Positions 26,527 through 38,933 are shown, counted from the stretch's first letter. The stretch is DNA of 64,000 nucleotides from Acidiferrimicrobium sp. IK (GCF_025499425.1 NZ_JAIMCB010000002.1:186001-250000); one strand, 5' to 3'. Program-made: numbers and translations. The notes: generated by a model not told the origin, from the sequence alone.

Positions 26527-28398
26527 ATGCAACGCGCCGATCTCCGCAACGTGGCCATCGTGGCCCACGTCGACCACGGCAAGACCACCCTCGTCGACGC
26601 CATGCTCCGCCAGTCCGGGGCCTTCGGCGCCCACCAGGAGCTGACCGATCGGGTCATGGACTCCGGTGACCTGGAGCGGGAGAAGGGCATCACCATCCTG
26701 GCCAAGAACACCGCGGTGCGCCGCGGCGAGTTGACCATCAACATCATCGACACCCCCGGCCACGCCGACTTCGGCGGTGAGGTCGAGCGAGGCCTGACGA
26801 TGGTGGACGGCGTCTTGCTGCTCGTCGACGCGTCGGAGGGCCCGCTGCCCCAGACCCGTTTCGTGCTGCGCAAGACCCTCGAAGCCAAGCTGCCCGTCAT
26901 CCTCGTGGTCAACAAGATCGACCGGCCCGACGCCCGCCCGGCGGAGGTCGTCGACGCGGTGTACGAGCTGTTCATCGACCTGGGGGCGGACGAGACCCAG
27001 ATCGAGTTCCCGATCGTGTACTGCAACGCCAAGGCCGGCAAGGCGGCGATGGACCCCGACAGCGTCGACACGTCGCCGGACCTGAAGGTCCTCTTCGACC
27101 TGCTCCTCGAGCGGATCCCCGCTCCGACCTACGACGAGAGCCACCCGTTCCAGGCGCTGGTCACCAACCTCGACGCTTCCCCCTATGTCGGGCGTCTGGC
27201 GTTGTGCCGGATCCGCAACGGGCGGGTGAAGAAAGGCGACATGGTGGCGTGGTGCCGCCACGACGGCAGCATCGAGCGGGTCCGCCTCTCCGAGCTGTAC
27301 ATGACCGAGGCGCTCGAGCGGGTCGACGCCCCCGCCGAGGGCGCCGGGCCGGGGGACATCATCGCGGTGGCCGGCATCCCCGAGATCATGATCGGCGACA
27401 CCCTGGCCGACGTGGACGACCCCCGTCAGCTGCCGATCATCACCATCGACGAGCCGTCGATCGGCATGACCCTCGGCGTCAACACGTCGCCGCTGGCCGG
27501 CAAGGCCGTCGACGGGAAAGCGCCGGGGACCAAGCTGACCGCCCGGTTCATCAAGGACCGCCTCGACCGCGAGCTGATCGGCAACGTCTCGATCCGGGTG
27601 CTGCCCACCGAGCGCCCCGACACGTGGGAGGTGCAGGGCCGCGGCGAGCTGGCGTTGGCGATCCTCGTCGAGCTGATGCGACGGGAGGGTTTCGAGCTCA
27701 CCGTCGGCAAGCCGCAGGTGCTGACCCGGGAGATCGACGGGGCCCTCCACGAGCCCGTCGAGCGGGTGTCGGTCGACGTCCCCGACGACTACGTCGGGGT
27801 GGTCACCCAGATGCTGTCGCTGCGCAAGGGTCGGATGGAGACGATGGTCAACCACGGGACCACCGGCTGGTGCCGGATGGAGTGGCTGGTGCCGTCGCGG
27901 GGCCTGATCGGGTTCCGCACGGAGTTCCTGACCGAGACCCGCGGGACCGGGCAGCTGCACCACGTCTTCGAGGGCTACGAGCCGTGGCAAGGCGAGCTGC
28001 GTACCCGGCCCAACGGTTCGATGGTCGCCGACCGGCGGGGGCCCACCACCGGGTACGCGCTGACCAACCTCCAAGACCGCGGTTCGATGTTCGTCGGCCC
28101 CGGGGTCGAGGTCTACGAGGGGATGGTCGTCGGGGAGAACGCCCGGTCCGAGGACATGGACGTCAACCCGACGAAGGAGAAGAAGCTGACCAACATGCGG
28201 ACCTCCTCGTCGGATCACACCATCCCGCTGATCCCGCCCCGGCAGCTGTCTCTCGAGCAGGCGCTGGAGTTCATCCGCGAGGACGAGTGCGTGGAGGTCA
28301 CCCCGAGCGACGTGCGGATCCGCAAGGTGGTGCTCGACGCGTCGGACCGGGGCCGGCACCGCTCGCAGCAGTCCCGGGCCCGGGCCGCCTCGTCCTGA
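26527..28398 (+). CDS. typA: Ribosome-associated GTPase TypA/BipA
   Basis: A 623-residue translational GTPase. G1 [16 protein letters not shown]2 region [12 protein letters not shown]3 DTPGHADFG and G4 NKIDRPDA are all present, followed by the EF-G-like domains and the BipA-specific C-terminus ([17 protein letters not shown]). Family members act in 50S subunit assembly and stress or cold adaptation. ATG at 26527 is chosen; GTG at 26518 is three codons earlier. It stands alone with an upstream TAGTCT-like -10 near 26456. Confidence 0.97.
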   Translation: MQRADLRNVAIVAHVDHGKTTLVDAMLRQSGAFGAHQELTDRVMDSGDLEREKGITILAKNTAVRRGELTINIIDTPGHADFGGEVERGLTMVDGVLLLVDASEGPLPQTRFVLRKTLEAKLPVILVVNKIDRPDARPAEVVDAVYELFIDLGADETQIEFPIVYCNAKAGKAAMDPDSVDTSPDLKVLFDLLLERIPAPTYDESHPFQALVTNLDASPYVGRLALCRIRNGRVKKGDMVAWCRHDGSIERVRLSELYMTEALERVDAPAEGAGPGDIIAVAGIPEIMIGDTLADVDDPRQLPIITIDEPSIGMTLGVNTSPLAGKAVDGKAPGTKLTARFIKDRLDRELIGNVSIRVLPTERPDTWEVQGRGELALAILVELMRREGFELTVGKPQVLTREIDGALHEPVERVSVDVPDDYVGVVTQMLSLRKGRMETMVNHGTTGWCRMEWLVPSRGLIGFRTEFLTETRGTGQLHHVFEGYEPWQGELRTRPNGSMVADRRGPTTGYALTNLQDRGSMFVGPGVEVYEGMVVGENARSEDMDVNPTKEKKLTNMRTSSSDHTIPLIPPRQLSLEQALEFIREDECVEVTPSDVRIRKVVLDASDRGRHRSQQSRARAASS

Positions 28399-28477
28399 CC
28401 CCGGCCGGTCCGTTTGGGGCGGTCCCGGCCCGCTCGGGCGTTCACGCACCGTTCAGCAACGTCGCTGAAACACGGAG

Positions 28478-30084
<1,607 letters not shown>

Positions 30085-30091
<7 letters not shown>

Positions 30092-31254
30092 GCCGCATCG
30101 CGGAGAGCCTGTACTGGATCGGCCGGTACATAGAGCGGGCGGAGGACACCGCCCGGATCCTCGACGTCCATGTCCACTACCTGCTGGAAGGTCCCCTGAT
30201 CGACGAGGACCTGGCGTGCCGGAACCTTCTCGCGGCGATGGGCGTCCCGGCCGCGTCGCCGGCCCCCGACGGGCTGTTCAACGCCAAGCTGGTCACCGAG
30301 CTGCTGGCGTTCGACGAGGCCAACCCCAGCTCCATCGTCTCGTCGCTGACCGCGGCGCGAGCCAACGCCCGAGGGGTCTCGGAGGCCATCTCCTCTGAGA
30401 TGTGGGAGGCGCTCAACACCTCCTACAACGCCCTTCCCGGCCAGGTGGCCATCGGGCGGGGCGTCGGGCCTTACACCTTCTTCCGCTACGTCAGGGAGCG
30501 GGCGGCGATCATGGCCGGCCTCACCGACTCCACCATGTCTCGCGACGACGCCTGGCGGTTCCTCGTCATCGGCCGCAGCCTGGAGCGCATCGACATGCTG
30601 GCCCGGCTGCTGTCGACCGGGCTGCATCCCCGCGACGGTGACGGCGACGACGTCGACTGGGTGATCCTGCTGCGGTCCTGCTCCGCCCACGAGGCGTTCC
30701 TGCGCACCTACCACCGCGAGGTGGAGCCGATCCTGGCCGCCGAGTTCCTGCTGCTCGACCGGTTGTTCCCCCGGTCGATCTTCTGCGCCGTGTCGACCGC
30801 GGAGCAGTGCCTCGCCGACCTCGACCCCCGCTACGGCCGGGCCGGGATGGCCGACGAAGCCCGCAGGGTCCTCGGCCTGGTCCGCACCAACCTCGAGTTC
30901 CGCCGGATCGAGGATCTGCTCTCGGATCTGGGAGGGCAGCTGCGCAACGTGCAGACCGGCTGCTCGGCCGCGTCGGCGGCGCTGGCGGCGCGCTACTTCC
31001 GCCAGACCAGGTCGGTGGAGTGGGTCAGCGAGGGTCCGGGCATCGAGGTCGCAGCCGCCGACGGGTCGACCCGGATGGAGGCGCTGCCCGCCCCCGCCGC
31101 CGCCGGCTCTGACGCCGACAGGTTGGCGGCACTGGCGGCCGAGGAGGACCCGGTACCGGGCGCGGACGGGACCGCCGGAGACGACGCGCTGGCCGAGGAC
31201 GACGGCGCCGGGGAGCGCGGCGCGTCCCCCGACGCCAGGATGGCCGGCCGATGA
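30085..31254 (+). CDS. Alpha-E domain protein
   Basis: A 389-residue, mostly helical protein of the alpha-E family: VLSRIAESLYWIGRYIERAE opens it, with LNTSYNALPGQVAIG, FFRYVRERAAIMAGLTDSTM and RSLERIDMLARLLSTGL further on. These conserved Glu/Arg patches give the family its name. Its biochemical role is unknown, but the family occurs with circularly permuted ATP-grasp and transglutaminase-like proteins in predicted peptide-modification operons. The last ~70 residues are an acidic, disordered-looking tail. GTG at 30085 overlaps the ATP-grasp stop; the stop overlaps the next start by 4 bp. Confidence 0.88.
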
Positions 31255-32093
31255 GCTGGCGCATCCGGGCGGAGCACACCTCCCGCTACCGTTACGCCGG
31301 GCCGGTGTACTCCTCCTACAACGAGGCTCGGGTCACGCCGCTGACCACCACCGCGCAGCTGGTGCTCGACGCCAGCGTGAAGGTCGAGCCATCCACCCGC
31401 CCCTACCGTTACCTCGACTACTGGGGCTCGGTCGTCCACGCCTTCGACATCCAGCAGCCCCACGGCGAGCTGGTCGTGACCGGCCGGTCGGTGGTGGAAA
31501 CGTCGGTGCCCCGGCCGGGGTCCACCGCCGCCACCTGGTCCCAGCTCGACGACGCCCTGCTGCGCGACGACCACGCCGAGGTGCTGGCCGCCACCGCGTG
31601 GGTCCCCGCCGACGAGCGCATCGCCGAGATCGCCGCCGAGCTGCGAGCCGCGAACGACCCGGAGACCGCGGCGCGCGCCGCTGTCGCCTGGGTGCGCGAC
31701 CAGCTGTCGTATGTCAGCGGTTCGACCGGAGTGCACACGTCGGCGGTGGAGGCGTGGGAGGGAGGCGCCGGGGTATGCCAGGACTTCGCGCACCTGGCGC
31801 TGGCCGCTCTGCGGGCCATGGGCATCCCGGCCCGGTACTGCTCCGGCTACCTCCACCCCAACGCCGACGCCGGGGTCGGCATGACCATGGAGGGCGAGAG
31901 CCACGCCTGGGTCGAGTACTGGACCGGGGACTGGCACGCCGTCGACCCGACCATCGGCTGGCCGATCGGGGAACGTCACGTTCTAGTCGCCCGCGGCCGG
32001 GACTACGGGGACGTCGCCCCGCTCAAGGGTGTGTTCCACGGCGGACCGACCGGTGACCTCCAGGTCAAGGTCAACCTGACCCGGCTCGGCTGA
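31251..32093 (+). CDS. Transglutaminase-like cysteine protein
   Basis: 280 residues. The N-terminal beta domain (MSWRIRAEHTSRYRYAGPVY, bacterial transglutaminase N-terminal type) is followed by the papain-like transglutaminase core: catalytic Cys in GAGVCQDFAHLAL, His in GESHAWVEYWTG and Asp in AVDPTIGWPIG. No signal peptide, so it is cytosolic. Proteins of this group are predicted to cleave or form isopeptide/amide bonds together with the ATP-grasp and alpha-E partners. ATG at 31251 overlaps the alpha-E stop. The partner ligase ends in poly-Gln, the residue classical transglutaminases act on; any link is inference. Confidence 0.9.
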   Translation: MSWRIRAEHTSRYRYAGPVYSSYNEARVTPLTTTAQLVLDASVKVEPSTRPYRYLDYWGSVVHAFDIQQPHGELVVTGRSVVETSVPRPGSTAATWSQLDDALLRDDHAEVLAATAWVPADERIAEIAAELRAANDPETAARAAVAWVRDQLSYVSGSTGVHTSAVEAWEGGAGVCQDFAHLALAALRAMGIPARYCSGYLHPNADAGVGMTMEGESHAWVEYWTGDWHAVDPTIGWPIGERHVLVARGRDYGDVAPLKGVFHGGPTGDLQVKVNLTRLG

Positions 32094-32137
32094 CCGCCCC
32101 GACCGTCGGGGCGCCGTTCGCCGATCGCCGGGGCGGG

Positions 32138-33787
32138 TCAGGGCAGCTTCGGCCGGGCCCGCTCCACGATCGTCGGGGTGTCCAGCCCGGGGGGCAGGGT
32201 GCCAAACGCCCGGCCCCAGTCGCTGCCCAGCGCGTCGGCGCCGAGGCGGCTGGCGCAGAAGGCGTCGGCGACGGCGGGGTGGCCGTAGCGGACCAGCAGC
32301 GCCCCCTGGAGGACCAGGGCCATGCGCTCAACGATGCGCCTGGCCCGGGCCTCGGCGTCGGACAGGTCGGCCAGCTCGCGCTCCAGCCCAGCGACGGCGG
32401 CATCGAAACGGGCGTCCGCGCCGCCGGCCATGCGGACCTCGTCCATGTACGCCTCGAGGGCTCGGGGCTCCCGGCTCATCGCCCGCAACACGTCCAGGCA
32501 GATGACGTTGCCGGAACCCTCCCAGATCCCGTTGAGCGGGCTCTCCCGGAACAGGCGGGGCAGGATCGACTCCTCCACGTAACCGTTGCCGCCCAGGCAC
32601 TCGAGCGCCTCGGCCACCAGCGGCGGCTGCCGCTTGCAGACCCAGTACTTGGCGATCGCGGTCCCCAGCCGGCGGAACGCCCGCTCGTGCTCGTCGGAGC
32701 CGGCCTGGTCGTAGGCCCGGGCCAAGCGGAGCATCAAAGTGGTGGCCGCCTCGGACTCGACCGCCAGGTCGGCCAACACCACCTGCATCAGCGGCTGGTC
32801 GATCAGTTCCTTACCGAACGCCCGGCGGTGGGCCGCGTGGTGCACGGCTTGGGCGACCGCCTGGCGCATCCCCGAAGCGGCCCCGATGACGCAGTCCAAC
32901 CTGGTGTGGCTGACCATCTCGATGATGGTCGCCACCCCTCGCCCCTCCTCCCCCACCAGGTACGCGGCGGCGCCCTCCAGCTCGATCTCGCTGGACGCGT
33001 TGGACTTGTTGCCCAGCTTGTCCTTCAGCCGCTGCAGGATCACGGCGTTGCGGGTCCCGTCGGGCGCCCACCGGGGCACGAGGAAGCACGACAGGCCGCC
33101 CGGCGAGCGGGCCAGCATCAGCCACAGGTCCGACATCGGAGCGGAGCAGAACCACTTGTGGCCGGTGAGGTGGTGCGAGCCGTGACTGCCGGAGGGCTCC
33201 GCGTAGGTCGTGTTGGCCCGGACGTCGGACCCGCCCTGCTTCTCGGTCATCCCCATCCCGGCCAGCGCACCCCGCTTGGTGGGGGCCGGGGCGGAGGCGG
33301 GGTCATACACCCGGGAGGTCAAAAGCGGCCGCCACTCCGCGGCCAGCGCCGGGGCCGCCTCGAGCGCGGGAAGCACCGAGTAGGTCATGGAGATCGGGCA
33401 GCCGTGGCCGGCGTCCACCTGGCTCCACAAGTAGAAGCCCGCGGCCCGGGCCACGTGAGCGCCCGGGCGGCGCTCCGACCAAGGGGCGGCGTGCAGGCCG
33501 GCGGTGACCGCGGTCTCCATCAGCCGGTGGTAGCTCGGGTGGTAGTCGACCTGATCGACGCGATGCCCGTAGCGGTCGTGGGTCCGCAGCACCGGCGGGT
33601 AGGTGTTGGCTTCGAAACCCCACGAAATGGCCTCGGCGGACCCCGCTTTGACCCCCAACGCCCGGAGCTGATCGGCCGCCCATCCGGCTCCGTCGCGCGC
33701 CACTCCGGCGGGGAGCACAGGGTCGGATTCGAACACGTCGTAGCCTTCGAGCGGCGGTGGCTGATTGAGCACCTCGTGGGGTGACAT
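32138..33787 (-). CDS. aidB: AidB-like acyl-CoA dehydrogenase family protein
   Basis: A 549-residue flavoprotein, close in length to E. coli AidB. Family-specific blocks are VLNQPPPLEGYDVFESD, HPSYHRLMETAV, IGMGMTEK-like LAGMGMTEKQGGSDVRANTT, GHKWFCSAP and LQRLKDKLGNKSNASSEIEL, then WEGSGNVICLDVLRA. AidB binds FAD and DNA and is induced by alkylation damage in E. coli; its enzymatic role remains unclear. No Ada or alkB gene is near. It is convergent with the transglutaminase-like gene (44 bp between stops). Confidence 0.92.
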   Translation of the reverse strand: MSPHEVLNQPPPLEGYDVFESDPVLPAGVARDGAGWAADQLRALGVKAGSAEAISWGFEANTYPPVLRTHDRYGHRVDQVDYHPSYHRLMETAVTAGLHAAPWSERRPGAHVARAAGFYLWSQVDAGHGCPISMTYSVLPALEAAPALAAEWRPLLTSRVYDPASAPAPTKRGALAGMGMTEKQGGSDVRANTTYAEPSGSHGSHHLTGHKWFCSAPMSDLWLMLARSPGGLSCFLVPRWAPDGTRNAVILQRLKDKLGNKSNASSEIELEGAAAYLVGEEGRGVATIIEMVSHTRLDCVIGAASGMRQAVAQAVHHAAHRRAFGKELIDQPLMQVVLADLAVESEAATTLMLRLARAYDQAGSDEHERAFRRLGTAIAKYWVCKRQPPLVAEALECLGGNGYVEESILPRLFRESPLNGIWEGSGNVICLDVLRAMSREPRALEAYMDEVRMAGGADARFDAAVAGLERELADLSDAEARARRIVERMALVLQGALLVRYGHPAVADAFCASRLGADALGSDWGRAFGTLPPGLDTPTIVERARPKLP

Positions 33788-33851
33788 GCGGCGAGCCTAT
33801 GACCGCCCCGGCGGCCCTCGCCGGGCGGCGGCCCGGCCCGGCGGGACCTGA

Positions 33852-34424
33852 TCAGTTGGCGGTCGGGTCGTCGGGGTAGGAGGACACCACTTGCAGCGGG
33901 CCGCGCTGGCGGCGCAGCACATCGGTCCAGAGCCGCTCGGGGTGCGGCGCGAACGGGTCGTCGCGGTCGGCGGCGACGACCCACCACGCCTCGGCGGCGA
34001 GTTCGCTCTCCAGCTGGCCTGGACCCCATCCGGCGTAGCCCGCGAACATCCGCACGTCCTGGAGCCCCTCGGCCACGCTGTCGGGGTCCAGGTCCAAGTC
34101 CAAGGTCCCCAGATCGCCGGTGACCGGGCTCCACCCTTCGCCGTCGCTGGACGCGCCGGCCGGCACCCCGCCGTCGATCCGGGCTACGCAGATGACCGCT
34201 TCTTGATTCACCGGACCACCGACGAACAGCACCGGCGGGCTGTTGGCCAGCGTCTCCCACTCGGGCAGCACCTCGTCGAGGCCCGTCGGGCTCGGACGGT
34301 TGAGGACCACCCCGATCGCCCCGTCGGCGTCGCGGGCCAAAAGCAGCACCACGGTGCGGTCGAAGTTGGCGTCGGAGAGGAGCGGGTTGGCGACGAGCAG
34401 GCAACCACGGGTCAACGCGGCCAT
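33852..34424 (-). CDS. yqgE: YqgE/AlgH family protein (DUF179)
   Basis: About 190 residues. Family blocks: RGCLLVANPLLSDANFDRTV, LLLARDADGAIGVVLNRP, VLFVGGPVNQEAVICVAR and VRMFAGYAGWGPGQLESE, with AEAWWVVAADRDD near the end. Soluble, with no catalytic residues known; AlgH/YqgE proteins have been tied loosely to regulation of exopolysaccharide and ribosome or redox genes, but the function is unsettled. ATG at 34424 fits the family start; 34442 is an alternative. Divergent from the sugar dehydrogenase gene, 65 bp apart. Confidence 0.92.
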   Translation of the reverse strand: MAALTRGCLLVANPLLSDANFDRTVVLLLARDADGAIGVVLNRPSPTGLDEVLPEWETLANSPPVLFVGGPVNQEAVICVARIDGGVPAGASSDGEGWSPVTGDLGTLDLDLDPDSVAEGLQDVRMFAGYAGWGPGQLESELAAEAWWVVAADRDDPFAPHPERLWTDVLRRQRGPLQVVSSYPDDPTAN

Positions 34425-34489
34425 GCCACCATCATCCCCCATCCCCGAGGCCGGCGCAGCACCAGCCCAACGCGCGTACGGTGCAGGCC

Positions 34490-35536
34490 ATGCGCGCTGT
34501 CACCGTCGTCCCGTTGCAGTCCTCCTCGGTGGACCTCACCGACCTCCCCGAACCACCCGAGTCGGACGGGCCGGTGCTGGTCCGGACCCACGGCGTCGGT
34601 GTGTGCGGCACCGACCTGGAGATCATCGGGGGTGACTACGGGTGGGCCCCTCCCGGCGAGACCCGCCTGGCGATCGGCCACGAGTCGATCGGCGAGGTCG
34701 TCGAGGCCCCAGACGGCTGCGGCCTGGCGGCCGGCGACATGGTGGTGGCCATCGTCCGTCGTCCCGACCCGGTGCCCTGTCCCAACTGCGCCATCGGCGA
34801 GTGGGACATGTGCCGCAACGGCCGCTACACCGAGTGGGGCATCAAGGAGCACCACGGGTACGCGCGGGAGCGGTACCGCATCACCCCTGACTTCGTGGTG
34901 AAGGTGGACAGCTCCCTCGGCGACCTCGGCGTCCTGCTCGAGCCGACCACCGTCGTCGCCAAGGCGTGGGACCACATCGAGCGCATCGGCCGGCGGGCCG
35001 AGTGGAAGCCCACCACGGTGCTGGTCACCGGCGCCGGGCCGATAGGCCTCCTCGCCGCGCTGCTCGCCCGCCAGCGCGACCTCGAGGTGCACGTCGTCGA
35101 CCAGGTGACCGACGGGCTCAAGCCGGAGCTCGTAGAGGCGCTCGGCGCCACCTACCATCACGGCCCGATCAGCGGCATGGGCATCGAGCCGGACGTCGCC
35201 ATCGAGTGCACCGGCGTCGGCCAGCTGATCTTCGACGTGATGGAGGCCGCCGGCGCCAACGGCATCGTCTGCCTGACCGGCGTCTCGTCGGGGGGGCGGG
35301 ACATCCCCGTCGACGCGGGGACCCTCAACCGCCGGCTGGTGCTGGAAAACGACGTGGTGTTCGGCTCGGTCAACGCCAACCGCCGTCACTACGAGGCCGG
35401 CGCCGAGGCTCTCGCCGGCGCCGACAAGGACTGGCTGGCCCGCCTCGTCACCCGCCGGGTGCCGCTGGCCAGCTGGCGCGACGCGTACGAACGCCAGCCC
35501 GGCGACGTGAAGGTCATGCTCGACTTCACCGCCTGA
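34490..35536 (+). CDS. Zinc-dependent glucose 1-dehydrogenase-like enzyme (MDR family)
   Basis: A 348-residue medium-chain dehydrogenase. Catalytic zinc residues: Cys in GVGVCGTDLEIIGG and His-Glu in AIGHESIGEV. A cysteine cluster at CPNCAIGEWDMC matches the structural-zinc lobe with at least three Cys. The Rossmann loop is VLVTGAGPIGLLAALLA, with HVVDQ after it; the acidic residue is a plain Asp, so NAD+ or dual use is possible. WGIKEHHGYARERY and FGSVNANRRHYEAG match archaeal and bacterial glucose 1-dehydrogenases. A related sugar or polyol could be the true substrate. ATG at 34490 is preferred over GTG 34481. Confidence 0.82.
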   Translation: MRAVTVVPLQSSSVDLTDLPEPPESDGPVLVRTHGVGVCGTDLEIIGGDYGWAPPGETRLAIGHESIGEVVEAPDGCGLAAGDMVVAIVRRPDPVPCPNCAIGEWDMCRNGRYTEWGIKEHHGYARERYRITPDFVVKVDSSLGDLGVLLEPTTVVAKAWDHIERIGRRAEWKPTTVLVTGAGPIGLLAALLARQRDLEVHVVDQVTDGLKPELVEALGATYHHGPISGMGIEPDVAIECTGVGQLIFDVMEAAGANGIVCLTGVSSGGRDIPVDAGTLNRRLVLENDVVFGSVNANRRHYEAGAEALAGADKDWLARLVTRRVPLASWRDAYERQPGDVKVMLDFTA

Positions 35537-35564
35537 CCGGGGCAGCCGGCCGGCCCGAGGCGGG

Positions 35565-36785
35565 TCAGCCGGCGAACGAGCCGAGGAGGCGAGGCGTCAC
35601 ATGGCGGCGCGCCGCGACGGACAGCACCTGCGCGGATCGCGCCTCGATCCGGCTTCCGGGGTACGAGGCGGCGCTCGGCAACCCGGCCAGGGAGCCGGTG
35701 TCGGTGGCGACGCTGACCGCCGCGAACGCCCCGCTCGCCGCGCTGCCCTCGAACGGGACGTCGAAACTGAAAATGCCGCCGTCCGCGGCCGCCAGCCAGT
35801 ATCCGTGGCCCGTCGGGCTCCCGGCGACCGCGACGATCGGCTGGTTGAGGCGCATGTTGCCGGTGGAGCCGTAAAAGCCGGCGTCGCCGAACTGGAAGAC
35901 CCCGCCGTCGGACGCCACCAGCCAGTAGCCCCTCATGTCGGGGGTGGCGGCCATCCCCACGATCGGCTTGTTCAGCCTCACGCCGCCCGTCGAACCGAAA
36001 AAGCCGGCGTCGCCGAACTGGAAGACCCCGCCGTCAGACGCCACCAGCCAGTACCCGCCGCCGTCAGGCGTCGCGGCCATCCCCACGATCGGCTTGTTCA
36101 ACCTCACGCCGCCCGTCGAACCGAAAAAGCCGGCGTCGCCGTTGGTGAAGATCCCGCCGTCGGTGGCCACCTGCCAGAAACCAAAGCCGTCAGGCGTCGA
36201 CGCCATGGCGACCACCGGGCGCGCCGGGGTGGCGTGGCCCGACGTCGAGCTGTCGACCAGGGTGGTGGGCAGCACCCCGAAGCCGTGCCACACCGCCCCG
36301 GCATCCGACAGCCAGTAGCCCGCGGAGCCGACGCCCGACTGGGCGATCGCCAGGCTGGCGCCGTCGGTGTCGGGGATTTCCGTGGTCGTCGAGCGGGTCC
36401 CGAAGTCGGTCGGCACGAACACCAGCGCCAGGGTGCAGGTCTGCCCGGCGGGCACCAGCATCCCGGTGGCGGCGCCGCTGGCGGTTGTGATGCAGCTCGG
36501 GCCGTACCTGCTGTCGGGGGCCTCGACGGGCAGGAAGTCCAGGGAACCGTTGTCGTTGCGGGCCGCGGCGAGATTGAGGCTGTCGGTGACCGAGCCGGCG
36601 TTGGTGACCTCCACCTCCTGGTACACCAGCTGGCCGACCGGGATGGCACCGAAGGGCTGGGGCTGGGCGACGAGCGCGAAGCCGCCGGTGGCGGCGTGAG
36701 CGGCCGGGCCGGTGACGACGGCCGGTACCGTCCCGCAGCAAAGCCAAGCGGCCGCGACCGCCAACCGCCCGAACCTGCTCCTCAT
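35565..36785 (-). CDS. Secreted protein with 42-residue tandem repeats
   Basis: About 406 residues. Signal peptide MRSRFGRLAVAAAWLCCG with probable cleavage after PAAHA. Next comes an immunoglobulin-like domain of the choice-of-anchor type (about 35-145; VGQLVYQEVEVTNAGSVTDS, CTLALVFVPTDFGTRST). Then come tandem repeats of 42 residues built on PIVGMAATPDGGGYWLVASD plus GGVFQFGDAGFFGSTGGVRL: two near-identical and two diverged copies between about 36225 and 35730. Repeated GYW and FGDA motifs suggest beta-propeller-like blades. Likely a cell-surface or secreted structural/binding protein; ligand unknown. Near-identical DNA between copies implies recent duplication. Confidence 0.85.
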   Translation of the reverse strand: MRSRFGRLAVAAAWLCCGTVPAVVTGPAAHAATGGFALVAQPQPFGAIPVGQLVYQEVEVTNAGSVTDSLNLAAARNDNGSLDFLPVEAPDSRYGPSCITTASGAATGMLVPAGQTCTLALVFVPTDFGTRSTTTEIPDTDGASLAIAQSGVGSAGYWLSDAGAVWHGFGVLPTTLVDSSTSGHATPARPVVAMASTPDGFGFWQVATDGGIFTNGDAGFFGSTGGVRLNKPIVGMAATPDGGGYWLVASDGGVFQFGDAGFFGSTGGVRLNKPIVGMAATPDMRGYWLVASDGGVFQFGDAGFYGSTGNMRLNQPIVAVAGSPTGHGYWLAAADGGIFSFDVPFEGSAASGAFAAVSVATDTGSLAGLPSAASYPGSRIEARSAQVLSVAARRHVTPRLLGSFAG

Positions 36786-36894
36786 CGCTGCGCCCCTCGT
36801 CTCCACCGGGTCGCTCGAGCCGGTTGGGTGAATCTAGGCGAGCCGGTCCGCTGAACGCCGGAGACGGCCGACGCCGGGCAACGGGCCGGTTGGC

Positions 36895-37743
36895 CTACCC
36901 CCGGTCCAGGGCAGCCCGGAACGCTCCGACCGCGTCGCCGACCTGCGCCGGCGAGGCACCGTCTAGGACCAGGCGCATCAGCGCCGAGGCCACTACGACC
37001 CCGTCGGCGTGGCTCGCGGCGGCGACCGCCTGCTCGGGGGTGGAGATCCCGAAGCCCATCACCACCGGTTTGTCGGTCGCGGACTTAAGCCGTTTGGCCA
37101 GTACCTGCGCGGATGCCGCCAGCGAGGTCCGCTCGCCGGTCACCCCCATGAGGTTGACTCCGTAGACGAAGCCGTGCGATCGGGCGCACAGCTCGGCCAG
37201 ACGGTCGTCGGGGGTCACCGGCGCGGCGAGCAGGACCGTCTCGACCCCGCCGGCGTCCGCGGCCGGGGACCAGTCGCCGAGCTCCTCTAGCGGCAGGTCG
37301 GGCACGATGGCACCCCGCACCCCACCGTCGACGAGCATCTTCGCGAACCGGCGGTGCCCGGCCCGCAGGACCAGGTTGTAGTAGGTCATGGCCACGACCG
37401 GGACCGGGACCTCCACCGCGGCGAGGGCGTCGAGGATCGACGGCGGCGTGGCGCCCCCCTCCAGAGCACGCAGCGAGGCCTCTTGGATGGTCGGGCCGTC
37501 CATCACCGGATCGGAGAACGGGAGGCCCACTTCGACGGCGTCAGCCCCGGCGTCGACCACCGCCTGGAGCACCTCCACCCACCGGGCGCCCAGTCCCCCC
37601 GTGACGTAGGGGACCAGCAGTTTGCGCCCCGAGCTGCGAGCGGCGCGCAGCGCCGGCTCGACCGCGACCCCCCGCGCCAACGGTTCGCTGGCCTGCCACC
37701 CCTGGCGGCCGTCGGGCGGCGAAGATGCTTCCGGGCCGCTCAT
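36895..37743 (-). CDS. trpA: Tryptophan synthase alpha chain
   Basis: A 282-residue TIM barrel that cleaves indole-3-glycerol phosphate and channels indole to TrpB. Catalytic Glu and Asp are in [20 protein letters not shown] and [24 protein letters not shown] and [10 protein letters not shown] form the phosphate end. An extra ~30-residue N-terminus precedes the usual start. ATG at 37743 overlaps the trpB stop (ATGA). Last gene of the trpC-F-B-A run. Confidence 0.96.
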   Translation of the reverse strand: MSGPEASSPPDGRQGWQASEPLARGVAVEPALRAARSSGRKLLVPYVTGGLGARWVEVLQAVVDAGADAVEVGLPFSDPVMDGPTIQEASLRALEGGATPPSILDALAAVEVPVPVVAMTYYNLVLRAGHRRFAKMLVDGGVRGAIVPDLPLEELGDWSPAADAGGVETVLLAAPVTPDDRLAELCARSHGFVYGVNLMGVTGERTSLAASAQVLAKRLKSATDKPVVMGFGISTPEQAVAAASHADGVVVASALMRLVLDGASPAQVGDAVGAFRAALDRG

Positions 37744-38933
37744 CGCAGCGCCGCCATGACCTGCTCCGCGTCCTTGTCGCCCCGGCCGGAAAGGGTGAGC
37801 ATGACGGTGGAACCGGCGGCCACCGTGCCGTCGCGTGCGGCGCGCACCAGCCAGGCGAGCGCGTGGGCCGGTTCGAGAGCCGGGATGATGCCCTCGGTGC
37901 GGGCCAAAAGCTGCAGCGCGGCGAGTACCTCCTCGTCGCCGGCCACCTCGTAGGTGGCCCGGCCGGCGTCGGCCAGGTACGAGTGCTCCGGGCCGATCCC
38001 GGGGTAGTCGAGGCCGGCCGAGATGGAATGGGCTTCGAGGATCTGGCCCCACTCGTCTTGAAGGAGGTAGCTGCGCATGCCGTGCAGCACCCCCGGGATG
38101 CCCCTCCCAATAGCGGACCCGCCGGCGGCTTCGACCCCGACGAGCCGGGCCTGGGTGTCCACGAAACCGGCGAAGGTGCCGGCCGCGTTGGAGCCGCCGC
38201 CCACGCAGGCGACCACCACGTCGGGGTCGGCGCCGCCGAGGAGGGCCCGGCACTGCTCGCGGGCTTCGTCGCCGAGGATCCGCTGCAGCTCCCGGACCAT
38301 CCACGGGTACGGGTGGGGACCCATGACCGAGCCGAGGCAGTAGTGGGTGGTTTCCACTGACGCCACCCAGTCCCGCAGCGCCTCGTTGACCGCGTCTTTG
38401 AGCGTGCGGCTCCCGGACGTGACGGGGCGCACCTCGGCGCCGAGCAGCTTCATCCGGAACACGTTGAGCTCCTGGCGCTCGGTGTCGACCTCGCCCATGT
38501 AGACGACGCACTCCAACCCGAACAGGGCGGCCGCGGTCGCGGACGCCACGCCGTGCTGTCCGGCACCGGTCTCGGCCACCAGCCGGGATTTGCCCATCTC
38601 GAGGGTGAGGAGGCCCTGCCCGATCACGTTGTTGATCTTGTGGGAGCCGGTGTGGGTGAGGTCCTCGCGCTTGAGCAGCACCCGGACGCCCAGCTCCTCG
38701 GACAGTCGCTCGCAGTCGGTGAGCGGCGTCGGGCGTCCGGCGTAGTCGGCCAGCAGCGCCCGATAGCGGGTCCGAAACGCCGAGTCGGGAGCCCACGCCG
38801 CCCGGAAGGCGGCCTCCAGCTCCTGGCAGGCGGGGACCAGCGACTCCGGAAGGAACCTCCCGCCGAAGGAACCGAAGCGGCCGTCGGCTGACGGCTCGCC
38901 CATGCGGACGGGTGCGTCGCCGCTCGGCGTCAT
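37740..38933 (-). CDS. trpB: Tryptophan synthase beta chain
   Basis: A 397-residue PLP enzyme that joins indole and serine. The PLP-binding Lys is in [28 protein letters not shown] and the phosphate-binding [10 protein letters not shown] are intact. [15 protein letters not shown] marks the standard TrpB1 type. ATG at 38933 is chosen because AGGAG lies 8 nt before it; GTG at 38954 would add seven residues. Overlaps trpA by 4 bp and follows trpF by about 20 bp. Confidence 0.97.
   Translation of the reverse strand: MTPSGDAPVRMGEPSADGRFGSFGGRFLPESLVPACQELEAAFRAAWAPDSAFRTRYRALLADYAGRPTPLTDCERLSEELGVRVLLKREDLTHTGSHKINNVIGQGLLTLEMGKSRLVAETGAGQHGVASATAAALFGLECVVYMGEVDTERQELNVFRMKLLGAEVRPVTSGSRTLKDAVNEALRDWVASVETTHYCLGSVMGPHPYPWMVRELQRILGDEAREQCRALLGGADPDVVVACVGGGSNAAGTFAGFVDTQARLVGVEAAGGSAIGRGIPGVLHGMRSYLLQDEWGQILEAHSISAGLDYPGIGPEHSYLADAGRATYEVAGDEEVLAALQLLARTEGIIPALEPAHALAWLVRAARDGTVAAGSTVMLTLSGRGDKDAEQVMAALR

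Noticed and set aside
26365..28449. A 694-codon minus-strand frame opposite typA
   Set aside because: Same reason: complete TypA motifs are on the other strand.
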